From Pelagibacterium limicola (GTDB lineage Bacteria; Pseudomonadota; Alphaproteobacteria; Rhizobiales; Devosiaceae), in the NCBI RefSeq assembly GCF_015694405.1, contig NZ_JADQDB010000003.1, positions 62,001-126,000 of the forward strand: 64,000 nt of DNA, written 5' to 3'. A model generated the notes under the pieces. That model worked only from the letters and a program-made list of their open reading frames with translations, did not search any database and was not told the DNA's origin. Below, piece by piece: positions 34,444-42,809 of this stretch (positions are counted from its first letter, which is position 1; each line of letters opens with the position of its first letter). The position numbers were made by a program, and so were the translations under genes.

Positions 34444-35937
34444 ATGGAAGCTGTAAGGCGGCTTGCGCCCGTACCGACCGAATCTGAGCCGAAATACAAG
34501 GTTGCCCCGCACAACATTGAGGCGGAGCAAGCGCTTCTGGGCGCGATCCTGGTCAACAACGAGGCGTTCTACCGTGTGTCGGACTTTCTCGAGCCCGGAC
34601 ATTTCTACGAAGCCATTCACCGCGATATCTACGAAGTTTGCGGCAAGATCATAAGAACGGGCAAGACCGCCACCCCTGTCACCGCCAAGACCTATCTGCC
34701 CGACGACCTCATCGAGGGCGTAACGATGGCACAATATCTCGCCCGGCTGGCGGCAGAAGCCACGACCGTGCTCAATGCGGCCGATTATGGCCAGGCCATC
34801 TACGATCTTGCGATCCGCCGCAACCTGATCCTCATTGGCGAGGAGGTCATCGACAGCGCATACAATGCCGAGGTCGAAACCACCGCGACCAAGCAGATCG
34901 AGGAAGCCGAAAAGCGGCTTTTCGACCTCGCGGAAAAGGGCCGCTACGACGGAGGCTTCCTGGGCTTCAGCCAGGCGCTGACCGAAGCCATCAACATGGC
35001 GGGCGAAGCGTTCAAGCGCGACGGCTCGCTTTCCGGCACCGCGACAGGCTTGACCGATCTCGATCGCCTCATGGGCGGTCTCCAGCGTTCGGACCTTATC
35101 ATCCTCGCGGCGCGTCCCGCGATGGGGAAGACTTCGCTCGCGACCAATATCGCGTTCGCCGTTGCCCGCGCCTACAAGGCCGAGCCCCTGCCCGATGGCC
35201 ACATGAAAACCGTCAATGGTGGCGTAGTCGGCTTTTTCTCGCTCGAAATGAGCGCTGAGCAGCTGGCGACCCGTATTCTGGCAGAGCAGGCAGAGATTTC
35301 TTCCTCAGATATCCGACGCGGCAATATCCATGAGAGCCAGTTTGCAAAGCTCATGGACGTTTCCCAACTCATGCAGCAGGTGCCGCTCTTTATCGACGAT
35401 ACGGGCGGCATCTCCATTGCCCAGTTGGCGGCACGCGCGAGACGTTTGAAGCGCCAAAAGGGCCTCGACCTGTTGATTGTCGATTATCTGCAACTGCTTT
35501 CCGGATCATCGCGAAAGGCCAACGAAAACCGCGTGCAGGAGTTGACCGAGATCACCACCGGTCTCAAGGCACTCGCCAAGGAACTCGAGGTGCCCATCAT
35601 CGCGCTCTCCCAGCTTTCCCGTCAGGTCGAAAGCCGCGAGGACAAGCGCCCGCAACTGGCTGACCTTCGTGAATCGGGCTCGATCGAGCAGGACGCCGAC
35701 GTCGTATTGTTCGTTTACCGTGACGAATACTACCTCAAGAACAAGGAGCCCAAGGAGGGCACGCAGGAGCATCTTGAGTGGCAGGCCGAGATGGAAAAGA
35801 TCCACGGGCGGGCCGAAATAATCATTGCCAAGCAGCGCCACGGCCCCACCGGCACCGTTCAGTTGCATTTCGAAGCGAATCTGACACGCTTCTCGAATCT
35901 GGCGCGCGAGGATTATCTCCCCACACGGCATGATTGA
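34444..35937 (+). CDS. dnaB: Replicative DNA helicase DnaB
   Basis: DnaB is the hexameric 5'-3' helicase that unwinds DNA ahead of the replisome. The 497-residue protein has the N-terminal primase-interaction domain (APHNIEAEQALLGAILVNN). The RecA-like domain has Walker A ARPAMGKTS, Walker B LLIVDYLQLLSG and the arginine-finger region near RHGPTGTVQLHFE. No intein is seen. I chose the ATG at 34444; the upstream TTG at 34378 would place the CtrA-type site inside the gene. alr follows 29 bp later. Confidence 0.97.
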   Translation: MEAVRRLAPVPTESEPKYKVAPHNIEAEQALLGAILVNNEAFYRVSDFLEPGHFYEAIHRDIYEVCGKIIRTGKTATPVTAKTYLPDDLIEGVTMAQYLARLAAEATTVLNAADYGQAIYDLAIRRNLILIGEEVIDSAYNAEVETTATKQIEEAEKRLFDLAEKGRYDGGFLGFSQALTEAINMAGEAFKRDGSLSGTATGLTDLDRLMGGLQRSDLIILAARPAMGKTSLATNIAFAVARAYKAEPLPDGHMKTVNGGVVGFFSLEMSAEQLATRILAEQAEISSSDIRRGNIHESQFAKLMDVSQLMQQVPLFIDDTGGISIAQLAARARRLKRQKGLDLLIVDYLQLLSGSSRKANENRVQELTEITTGLKALAKELEVPIIALSQLSRQVESREDKRPQLADLRESGSIEQDADVVLFVYRDEYYLKNKEPKEGTQEHLEWQAEMEKIHGRAEIIIAKQRHGPTGTVQLHFEANLTRFSNLAREDYLPTRHD

Positions 35938-35966
35938 TGGCGCTTATGCGCAGTCTTTGAGGGCGA

Positions 35967-37100
35967 ATGGCAACCAACCAGACAATTCTCGGCGGCGGAA
36001 TAACCGTCGATCTGGGGGCGATCACACGTAACTGGAAGGCGCTCGACAAGGTATCGGGCGGTGCCTTGACCGCTGCGGTGGTCAAGGCTGATGCCTATGG
36101 GCTGGGCCTGGAGGCAGTTTCGCGCACGCTCTACAAGGCCGGGGCGCGTTTTTTTTTCGTGGCGACGCCTGATGAAGGTGTAGCGCTGCGAGCAGCTTTG
36201 CCGCGGGCACACATCTTCGTCCTCGACGGGCTCGTGCCGCGCACCGCGGCCGACTATTCGGCGCACAACCTGATGCCGGTGCTGGCCTCGATGGGGCAAT
36301 TGACCGAATGGCTCGATTTCTGCCTCAACCGGAGCCAGGCTGCTCCCGCAGCGCTGCACTTCGATACCGGATTCAATCGCGTCGGCTTTCGGCTCAAGGA
36401 GGCCGAACTGGTCAAGCGCGAGATTGAGCAGACCCGGTTCGAACCGCAGATGATCATGAGCCACTTTGCGTGTGCGGACCAACCCAGCCACGAGATGACC
36501 CGCAAGCAGAATGGGCTCTTTCAGGGCATTCTCAACCTTTTCCCCGATACGCCGGCATCGCTCGCCAATTCTGCGGGGCTGATGGCCTCAAAGGATTATC
36601 ACTATCACATGGTCCGCCCCGGCATTGCGGTCTTTGGTGGGCGGGCGGTCAACGGGCGGGCCAATCCGATGGCGCCGGTCATCCGCATGGAGGTGCCGAT
36701 CCTGCAGATCAAGGAAGCGCGGATTGGAGAAACCGTGGGTTACGGTGCCCTGCATCGCCTCGTGCGCAATACGCGGCTCGCAATCATTGCAATCGGCTAT
36801 GCAGACGGATTCACCCGCGCGCTTTCAGGGATCGGCGGCCAGATGGGCGGCAAGGTCGCAATCAATGGCGCCCTTGCCCCGGTGCTCGGCCGCGTATCGA
36901 TGGACATGACCGCCGTCGACATCACGGACGTCCCAGGCTTCATCCAGCCGGGAGATTTGGTCGAAATCCTCGGCTCCACCATCGGCATCGACGATGTTGC
37001 CGACGCATCGCGCACAATAAGCTACGAGGTGCTGACATCGCTTAACGGGCGCTTTCCGCGGCGCTACGAAAACGTGCCGGATGGCATTTCGGTCGAATGA
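35967..37100 (+). CDS. alr: Alanine racemase
   Basis: Alanine racemase makes D-alanine for peptidoglycan with pyridoxal phosphate. The 377-residue protein has the PLP lysine at Lys40 in VVKADAYGLG and the catalytic tyrosine in GETVGYGALHR. The C-terminal domain has GRVSMDMTAVD. A run of nine T at 36149-36157 encodes the Phe-Phe stretch in ARFFFVATP and is prone to slippage. It follows dnaB closely and is likely to share transcripts with it. Confidence 0.96.
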   Translation: MATNQTILGGGITVDLGAITRNWKALDKVSGGALTAAVVKADAYGLGLEAVSRTLYKAGARFFFVATPDEGVALRAALPRAHIFVLDGLVPRTAADYSAHNLMPVLASMGQLTEWLDFCLNRSQAAPAALHFDTGFNRVGFRLKEAELVKREIEQTRFEPQMIMSHFACADQPSHEMTRKQNGLFQGILNLFPDTPASLANSAGLMASKDYHYHMVRPGIAVFGGRAVNGRANPMAPVIRMEVPILQIKEARIGETVGYGALHRLVRNTRLAIIAIGYADGFTRALSGIGGQMGGKVAINGALAPVLGRVSMDMTAVDITDVPGFIQPGDLVEILGSTIGIDDVADASRTISYEVLTSLNGRFPRRYENVPDGISVE

Positions 37101-37101
37101 T

Positions 37102-37144
37102 GTTCATATTTTGTTCTTGACGAAGTAGAATTCGTTCCTATGGT
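37102..37144 (+). promoter_or_regulatory. LexA-type box and promoter of DUF1697-radA operon
   Basis: GTTC-N7-GTTC (37102-37116) matches the alphaproteobacterial LexA consensus and directly abuts a promoter TTGACG (37117-37122)-N16-TATGGT (37139-37144). A repressor there would block RNA polymerase. Since radA is a recombination gene, SOS control is plausible. Confidence 0.55.
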
Positions 37145-37180
37145 GCGGCAAAGGAATCTCGGTCTGGAGGCGGTATAGCG

Positions 37181-37729
37181 ATGGGCGCGTACGTCGTCTT
37201 GCTGCGCGCAATCGGCCCGATGACGCACAAGGTAATGTCAATGGCGGACTGGCGGGCGGCGTGCGAGGCCGAAGGGTTCGGGGCCCCGGAAACCTATGTC
37301 GCGACTGGAAACATGATCGTCGAAAGCGGGAAGACGCTTGCAGAAATGACTAAGGCCATGAACCGGATCGTGCGGCAATTGGGGCTTGGCGAGAACAACA
37401 ACGCCATCGTGCGCAAGCCCGGTACATTGAAGGATATTCTGAGATCGGATCCCTTCCCCGATGCTGCGGCGCAACGGCCGGAAAGGGTGGGCGTCTATTT
37501 CTTTTTCGGTGCGCGGCCCGATTTCGGCTGGATTGGGGATCATGAGGGGCCTGAAAGAATTCATGTCCAGGGAATGCACCTCATCGTCGATTATGGCGAG
37601 GACCACACGCAGAGCCTCCGGCTCCCCCGGATCATCGAAAAGCGCTCGGGGGTTGTGACTGCGCGTAACTGGAACACGGTGCGCGGACTGGCCGAACGGT
37701 GTGCCGCCCGCGGCGGCGCGGGGCGCTGA
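37181..37729 (+). CDS. DUF1697 family protein
   Basis: The 182-residue protein has the DUF1697 pattern: YVVLLRAIGPMTHKVMSMAD at the start, FGAPETYVATGNMIVES, and a C-terminal MTARNWNTV-like segment (VVTARNWNTVRGLAE). The family is widespread and has no assigned function. The stop is immediately followed by the radA ATG, so the two are cotranscribed and probably coupled. The possible LexA box at the shared promoter hints at a stress role. Confidence 0.88.
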   Translation: MGAYVVLLRAIGPMTHKVMSMADWRAACEAEGFGAPETYVATGNMIVESGKTLAEMTKAMNRIVRQLGLGENNNAIVRKPGTLKDILRSDPFPDAAAQRPERVGVYFFFGARPDFGWIGDHEGPERIHVQGMHLIVDYGEDHTQSLRLPRIIEKRSGVVTARNWNTVRGLAERCAARGGAGR

Positions 37730-39127
37730 ATGGCCAAGGCGCGCAGCACCTATATCTGCCAGATGTGCGGCAACATCACCCCCCGCTGGGCGGGGCGGTG
37801 CGAGGCCTGCGGGGAGTGGAACACGATTGTCGAGGAAATCGCGTCCTCAGGCGTCGGCGCCGGTCCCAAGGCGGCGGTTTCATCTGGTCGTCCGGTGGAA
37901 CTTGTGGCGCTTTCGGGCGAAAGCGAGGATGCCATCCGCATCGTCAGCGGTAATGGTGAACTCGACCGCGTGCTGGGCGGCGGGTTCGTCATGGGATCGG
38001 CTATTCTCGTCGGCGGCGATCCGGGAATCGGCAAATCCACCCTGCTCCTGCAAGCGGCGGCCGCGCTGGCGCGGCAAGGCAAGCGCGTCATCTACATCTC
38101 CGGCGAGGAGGCTATCGCACAGGTGCGCCTGCGTGCTTCGCGGCTGGGCGTCGCAGACGCACCAGTGGAACTGGCCAGCGAAACCCATGTCGAGACGATC
38201 CTTGCAACCATAGAAGAGGGTGATGCGCCCGACCTCGTCATCATCGATTCGATCCAGACCTGCTGGACAGAACGCGTCGAGAGCGCGCCGGGTACCGTGA
38301 CCCAGGTCCGCACCAGCGCGCAGGCCTTGACCCGTTTTGCCAAGAAGTCCGGGGCCGCGGTCGTGCTGGTAGGGCACGTCACCAAAGACGGGCAGATCGC
38401 AGGCCCGCGCGTCGTCGAGCACATGGTTGATGCGGTGCTTTATTTCGAGGGCGATACCTCATTGACCTACCGTATCCTGCGGGGGGTCAAGAACCGCTAC
38501 GGCGCGACCGACGAGATCGGCGTCTTCGAGATGGCGGGCTCGGGCCTGCGCGAAGTGCCCAATCCTTCCGCACTTTTCCTCGACCAGCGCGACAGCGGCG
38601 CAGCAGGATCGGCCGTTTTCGCTGGCGTGGAGGGCACACGCCCCGTGCTCGTCGAAATCCAGGCCCTCGTCGCTCCCTCCCCCCTCGGCACGCCCCGGCG
38701 GGCGGTGGTCGGGTGGGATTCCGCTCGGCTCTCGATGGTGCTGGCTGTGCTTGAAACCCGATGCGGGGTGCGGATCGGGGCGAACGATATCTATCTGAAC
38801 GTAGCGGGCGGGTTGAAGGTCAACGAGCCGGCGGCCGACCTTGCCGTCGCAGCCGCGCTCATCTCCTCCCTCACAAACGCCCCCCTTCCTGCTGATGCGG
38901 TGTATTTCGGTGAAGTCAGCCTTTCTGGCGGCATCCGCCCGGTCGTTCACGCAAATCTCCGCATACGCGAAGCGGCCAAGCTGGGCTTCGGTTCGGTCCA
39001 CACCGCCCGTCTCGGTCGGGCCGATCGTGCCGACGGCGTGGCCATCAATGAGTTTTCCGCGCTCGCCGAATTGGTGGGGCGCATCGCCGCCAATCGCCGC
39101 CCCCAGGTCGCAGGGGATGAGGACTAG
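37730..39127 (+). CDS. radA: DNA repair protein RadA
   Basis: RadA is a hexameric helicase that drives branch migration in recombination intermediates. The 465-residue protein has the N-terminal C4 zinc finger (CQMCG, then CEACGEWN), Walker A GDPGIGKST and the RadA motif KNRYGATDEIG. The C-terminal domain is Lon-like (VGGGLKVNEPAADLAVA region). Length is normal. The start directly follows the DUF1697 stop. cvpA and purF follow. Confidence 0.97.
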   Translation: MAKARSTYICQMCGNITPRWAGRCEACGEWNTIVEEIASSGVGAGPKAAVSSGRPVELVALSGESEDAIRIVSGNGELDRVLGGGFVMGSAILVGGDPGIGKSTLLLQAAAALARQGKRVIYISGEEAIAQVRLRASRLGVADAPVELASETHVETILATIEEGDAPDLVIIDSIQTCWTERVESAPGTVTQVRTSAQALTRFAKKSGAAVVLVGHVTKDGQIAGPRVVEHMVDAVLYFEGDTSLTYRILRGVKNRYGATDEIGVFEMAGSGLREVPNPSALFLDQRDSGAAGSAVFAGVEGTRPVLVEIQALVAPSPLGTPRRAVVGWDSARLSMVLAVLETRCGVRIGANDIYLNVAGGLKVNEPAADLAVAAALISSLTNAPLPADAVYFGEVSLSGGIRPVVHANLRIREAAKLGFGSVHTARLGRADRADGVAINEFSALAELVGRIAANRRPQVAGDED

Positions 39128-39267
39128 CGGTCCGTTCGCTACAACGTGGGCAGAGGGCGCCCACCGGGACGAACTGATTTCCCTTGCATAATTCCAAGCA
39201 AACGCTTGGCTTTGACACATTTAGCCGCTAAACGGAGCCAATTCCGGAGTTGGTGGAGACATCCCCT

Positions 39268-39855
39268 ATGCTGACCGCTTTCGACATCGGTGTCGGTATC
39301 CTTGTTCTGGTCTCGGCTCTGCTGGCGACGACGCGCGGATTGACCCGCGAAGTGCTTTCGCTCATCACATGGGCCGGCGCGGCAGCGTTTGCCGCCTACA
39401 TGTTCTTCTACCACCCCGATATTGCGCGCCAGTATATCACCCCTGATATCTGGGCGGATGTGGCCACGGCCGTGGCGAGCTTCCTCGTCGCGCTCATCGT
39501 TCTGCACCTGCTTACCATGCGGATCGCGGACTGGATTACCGATAGCCGGCTGGGGCCGCTCGACCGTACGCTCGGCTTTGTGTTCGGCGCGCTGCGCGGC
39601 ATCCTGATCGCCGTCGTCGTCGTCATTTTCGGCAAGTGGCTCCTGGGCACCAACCTGCCGGATTGGGCTGCGCAGGCGCAAACCCTGCCGACGCTCGAAA
39701 GTCTCGGAGACCGGCTCATCGCGCTCTTGCCCGAAAACCTCGAGGAGCAGGTCAACGATATCCTGCAGCGCGGTGTCGCGCCGGAAGATGGCGTTCCCCC
39801 GGTGCCGAGCGAGACGATTGTCAATGAGGAAGGCGCCAACGATCCGCAGGCCTGA
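39268..39855 (+). CDS. cvpA: CvpA family membrane protein
   Basis: The 195-residue protein has four hydrophobic segments in the first 130 residues, beginning FDIGVGILVLVSALLATTRG, and the conserved TREVLSLITWAGAA. The C-terminal tail is hydrophilic. CvpA is named from colicin V production in Escherichia coli and affects envelope stress tolerance; its activity is unknown. I chose the ATG at 39268 with GGAG about ten bases upstream. It lies next to purF, as in many proteobacteria. Confidence 0.92.
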   Translation: MLTAFDIGVGILVLVSALLATTRGLTREVLSLITWAGAAAFAAYMFFYHPDIARQYITPDIWADVATAVASFLVALIVLHLLTMRIADWITDSRLGPLDRTLGFVFGALRGILIAVVVVIFGKWLLGTNLPDWAAQAQTLPTLESLGDRLIALLPENLEEQVNDILQRGVAPEDGVPPVPSETIVNEEGANDPQA

Positions 39856-39917
39856 TACGCGACCTGTGGCCTTTGGTCACCCTCGCGTGATGGGCGCAAG
39901 TCTTCCGCCGTGTTATG

Positions 39918-39946
39918 TTGACTTGACGGGCAGCGGGGCGTAATCC
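39918..39946 (+). promoter_or_regulatory. Candidate purF promoter
   Basis: TTGACT (39918-39923) lies 17 bp before TAATCC (39941-39946) in the cvpA-purF gap. The spacing is right and the -10 is weak. Confidence 0.3.
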
Positions 39947-40016
39947 CCGCGATAAATATCAGTCCTCGCCAGCCACGGTGGAAACTTTGAGCCAGCCTCA
40001 CGCGACGACAGACAAA

Positions 40017-41498
40017 ATGACCGGCCTCGATCTCGAAATGAACGGCGACACGCTGCGCGAAGAGTGCGGCGTGTTTGGCATTTTGGGGCATGAAGACGCC
40101 GCTGCCCTTACCGCACTTGGGCTCCATGCCCTCCAGCATCGCGGGCAGGAAGCGGCAGGCATCGTTTCATTCGACGGTTCACGTTTTTCCTCCGAACGCC
40201 ACCTTGGGCTTGTCGGCGACAAGTTCACAGATGCCGCAACGCTCTCACGCCTCCCCGGCAACATCGCCATGGGCCATGTGCGCTATTCGACGACCGGCGA
40301 GACCGTGCTGCGCAACGTGCAACCGCTGTTCGCAGAACTCGAAGTCGGGGGCATCGCCATTGCCCATAACGGCAATCTCACCAACGGGCTCTCGCTGCGC
40401 AAGCGGCTGATCGCGCAGGGCGCCATCTGCCAGTCCACGTCGGACACCGAAGTGGTGTTGCACCTCATCGCGCGCTCGCAGCGCAGCGGTTCGGCCGACC
40501 GGTTTATCGATGCGCTCGGCGCCGTCGAGGGCGCTTACGCGATGGTCGCCATGACGCGTACCAAGCTGATCGGCGCGCGCGACCCCAACGGCATCCGCCC
40601 TCTGGTCTTGGGCGATCTCGACGGCAAGCCGATCTTTGCCTCCGAAACCTGCGCCCTCGACATCATTGGCGCCAAGTTCGTGCGCGATGTCGAAAACGGC
40701 GAGGTGATCGTCTGTGAAATCCAGCGCGACGGCGAGATCACCATCGACAGCTTCAAGCCCTTCAAGCCCCGCCGTGAACGGGTATGCCTGTTCGAGTATG
40801 TCTATTTCGCCCGACCGGATTCGGTCGTAGCCGGGCGTTCGGTTTATGCCGCGCGCAAGAACATGGGCATCAACCTCGCCAAGGAGGCGCCCGTCGAGGC
40901 CGATGTCGTGGTTCCGGTGCCCGATGGCGGCACACCCGCCGCACTCGGATACGCGCAGGCGTCAGGTATTCCCTTTGAATATGGCATCATCCGCAATCAC
41001 TATGTGGGGCGCACCTTCATCGAGCCGACACAGTCGATCCGGGCGCTTGGCGTCAAGCTCAAGCACTCCGCAAACCGTGCTGAAATCGCCGGCAAACGCG
41101 TCGTGCTGGTCGACGATTCCATCGTGCGCGGTACCACCTCGCTCAAGATCGTCCAGATGATCCGCGATGCCGGGGCGAGCGAAGTTCATATTCGTGTTGC
41201 CAGCCCCATGATCTTTCATTCGGACTATTACGGCATCGATACGCCCGACCCCGAGAAGCTGCTGGCCAACCAGTATGCGACGTTGGAGGAAATGGGCCGG
41301 TATATCGGCGCCGATTCCCTGCAGTTCCTCTCCATAGACGGACTTTATCTCGCGGTGGGCGGCGAGAAGCGGAATCCCAAGACCCCGCAGTTCACAGACC
41401 ACTATTTTACTGGCGATTATCCGACGCCGCTTACCGATCTCGAAGGGCGCGACAAGAGCGACCCCAAGAGAGTCTCCATGCTGAGAGAAGCCGTATAA
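40017..41498 (+). CDS. purF: Amidophosphoribosyltransferase
   Basis: PurF makes 5-phosphoribosylamine from PRPP and glutamine, the first step of purine synthesis. The 493-residue protein has the glutaminase nucleophile in EECGVFGI, close to the N-terminus and exposed after propeptide removal. The PRPP-binding motif VVLVDDSIVRGTTS is in the phosphoribosyltransferase domain. The start is uncertain: a GTG at 39978 and ATGs at 40017 and 40038 are all in frame and none has a clear ribosome site. The SDR gene begins two bases after the stop. Confidence 0.95.
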   Translation: MTGLDLEMNGDTLREECGVFGILGHEDAAALTALGLHALQHRGQEAAGIVSFDGSRFSSERHLGLVGDKFTDAATLSRLPGNIAMGHVRYSTTGETVLRNVQPLFAELEVGGIAIAHNGNLTNGLSLRKRLIAQGAICQSTSDTEVVLHLIARSQRSGSADRFIDALGAVEGAYAMVAMTRTKLIGARDPNGIRPLVLGDLDGKPIFASETCALDIIGAKFVRDVENGEVIVCEIQRDGEITIDSFKPFKPRRERVCLFEYVYFARPDSVVAGRSVYAARKNMGINLAKEAPVEADVVVPVPDGGTPAALGYAQASGIPFEYGIIRNHYVGRTFIEPTQSIRALGVKLKHSANRAEIAGKRVVLVDDSIVRGTTSLKIVQMIRDAGASEVHIRVASPMIFHSDYYGIDTPDPEKLLANQYATLEEMGRYIGADSLQFLSIDGLYLAVGGEKRNPKTPQFTDHYFTGDYPTPLTDLEGRDKSDPKRVSMLREAV

Positions 41499-41499
41499 T

Positions 41500-42231
41500 A
41501 TGACCGAGCAAAAAGACTTGGCCGGCCGCGTGGTGCTGGTCACCGGGGCCTCGAGAGGGCTCGGCTATGCCGCCGCCAAGAACGCCGCAGCACGCGGCGC
41601 GCACGTGATCGCGATTGCGCGTACGGTGGGAGGGCTGGAGGATCTCGACGACGAAATCCAGGCGCTTGGCTCTTCGACGACCCTGGTTCCGATGGACGTA
41701 ACCGATGGCGATGCCGTTGACCGGTTGGGCGCGGCGATCTTCGAGCGCTGGGGACATCTGGACGGGTTGATCGGCAATGCGGGTGTGTTGGGTGTGCTTT
41801 CGCCTTTGCCGCACATTGCACCCAAGGAGTTCGAGAAGGTCTTTGCAGTCAATGTCGGGGCCAATTACCGCCTGATCCGCTCGCTCGATCTGCTCCTGCG
41901 CCAGTCAGATGCCGGGCGCGCAGTTTTCATCTCATCGGGCGCTGCGCTGTCGGCGAAACCCTATTGGGGCCTTTATGCCGCTTCCAAGGCCGCTCTCGAT
42001 GCAATGGTCAAGAGCTATGCTGGTGAAATGGCCATAACCAACGTCAAGGTCAACATCTTCTATCCAGGCCAGGTGCGTACGGCGATGCGTGCCAAGGCGA
42101 TGCCCGGGGAGGATCCGGCCACCCTGCCCTCTCCCGATGAGATCGCGCCCAAGATGGTCGACCTCGTTTCCCCAGCCTACACAAAGACCGGGATGCGCGT
42201 GGACGTCCTCAAGGACGAAGAGCCGCTTTAA
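41500..42231 (+). CDS. Short-chain dehydrogenase/reductase
   Basis: The 243-residue classical SDR has the cofactor loop TGASRGLG, GNAG, the catalytic serine in ISSGAALS and YAASK. The arginine in IARTVG after the second strand suggests NADP. The substrate is unknown. It starts two bases after the purF stop, so it is probably cotranscribed with purF. A similar SDR after purF occurs in related Hyphomicrobiales from general knowledge. Confidence 0.9.
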   Translation: MTEQKDLAGRVVLVTGASRGLGYAAAKNAAARGAHVIAIARTVGGLEDLDDEIQALGSSTTLVPMDVTDGDAVDRLGAAIFERWGHLDGLIGNAGVLGVLSPLPHIAPKEFEKVFAVNVGANYRLIRSLDLLLRQSDAGRAVFISSGAALSAKPYWGLYAASKAALDAMVKSYAGEMAITNVKVNIFYPGQVRTAMRAKAMPGEDPATLPSPDEIAPKMVDLVSPAYTKTGMRVDVLKDEEPL

Positions 42232-42255
42232 TCGCGGCAATCCGGGAGATTGACG

Positions 42256-42723
42256 ATGCCCCTTCTGCCAGCGCCCGGCCTCGACTATTTCTGCACGCTG
42301 GAGGTCGATCTTTCGCCGCCGGTGGCCACCGGGCAAACGCTTAACGGCACGAAGCGGATCATTCCGATCACCGGCGGGCGGGTCCACGGTCCCAATATCA
42401 ATGGGCGGATCCTGCCGATCGGCGCCGATTGGCAATCGGTTTTCGAGGGAGGCGTTGCAGAGTTGGACGCCCACTATGCCTTCGAAACCGATGACGGTGC
42501 AGTCATCGAAATCCGCAATTTCGGATTCCGACACGGGCCGGAGGATGTCATCCGCAAGCTCGCGGCTGGCGAAATCTGTCCCCCGGACTCCTACTACATG
42601 CGGACGGCCGCGAGGCTGACAACCGGGCACCCCGATTATGCTTGGGTCAACCGGACGATGTTCGTGGGCACCGGCGCGCGCCTGGCCACCATGGTGCAGA
42701 TTGACCTCTACGCCGTCGAATAG
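42256..42723 (+). CDS. DUF3237 family protein
   Basis: The 155-residue protein matches DUF3237: RIIPITGGRVHGPNINGRIL, then GADWQ and a central YAFETDDGAVIEIRNFG. It should form a compact beta-barrel. Fungal members include C-glucosyl and polyketide tailoring proteins, but no bacterial function is established. The ATG at 42256 follows GGGAG at 42244-42248. The flavin monooxygenase follows after 86 bp, and the pairing suggests a shared catabolic or detoxification step. Confidence 0.85.
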   Translation: MPLLPAPGLDYFCTLEVDLSPPVATGQTLNGTKRIIPITGGRVHGPNINGRILPIGADWQSVFEGGVAELDAHYAFETDDGAVIEIRNFGFRHGPEDVIRKLAAGEICPPDSYYMRTAARLTTGHPDYAWVNRTMFVGTGARLATMVQIDLYAVE

Positions 42724-42809
42724 GTTGGCCATCCCGCCAGCTTTTGCTACTAAGCATAACAATAAACGCTCGGGCCGTTGCCCGAAGAAGTACCAGGGGG
42801 ACCGGCTAA

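Noticed and set aside
36430-36450. tRNA-like GGTTCGAACC sequence
   Set aside because: It is inside alr coding sequence and no cloverleaf can be built around it.
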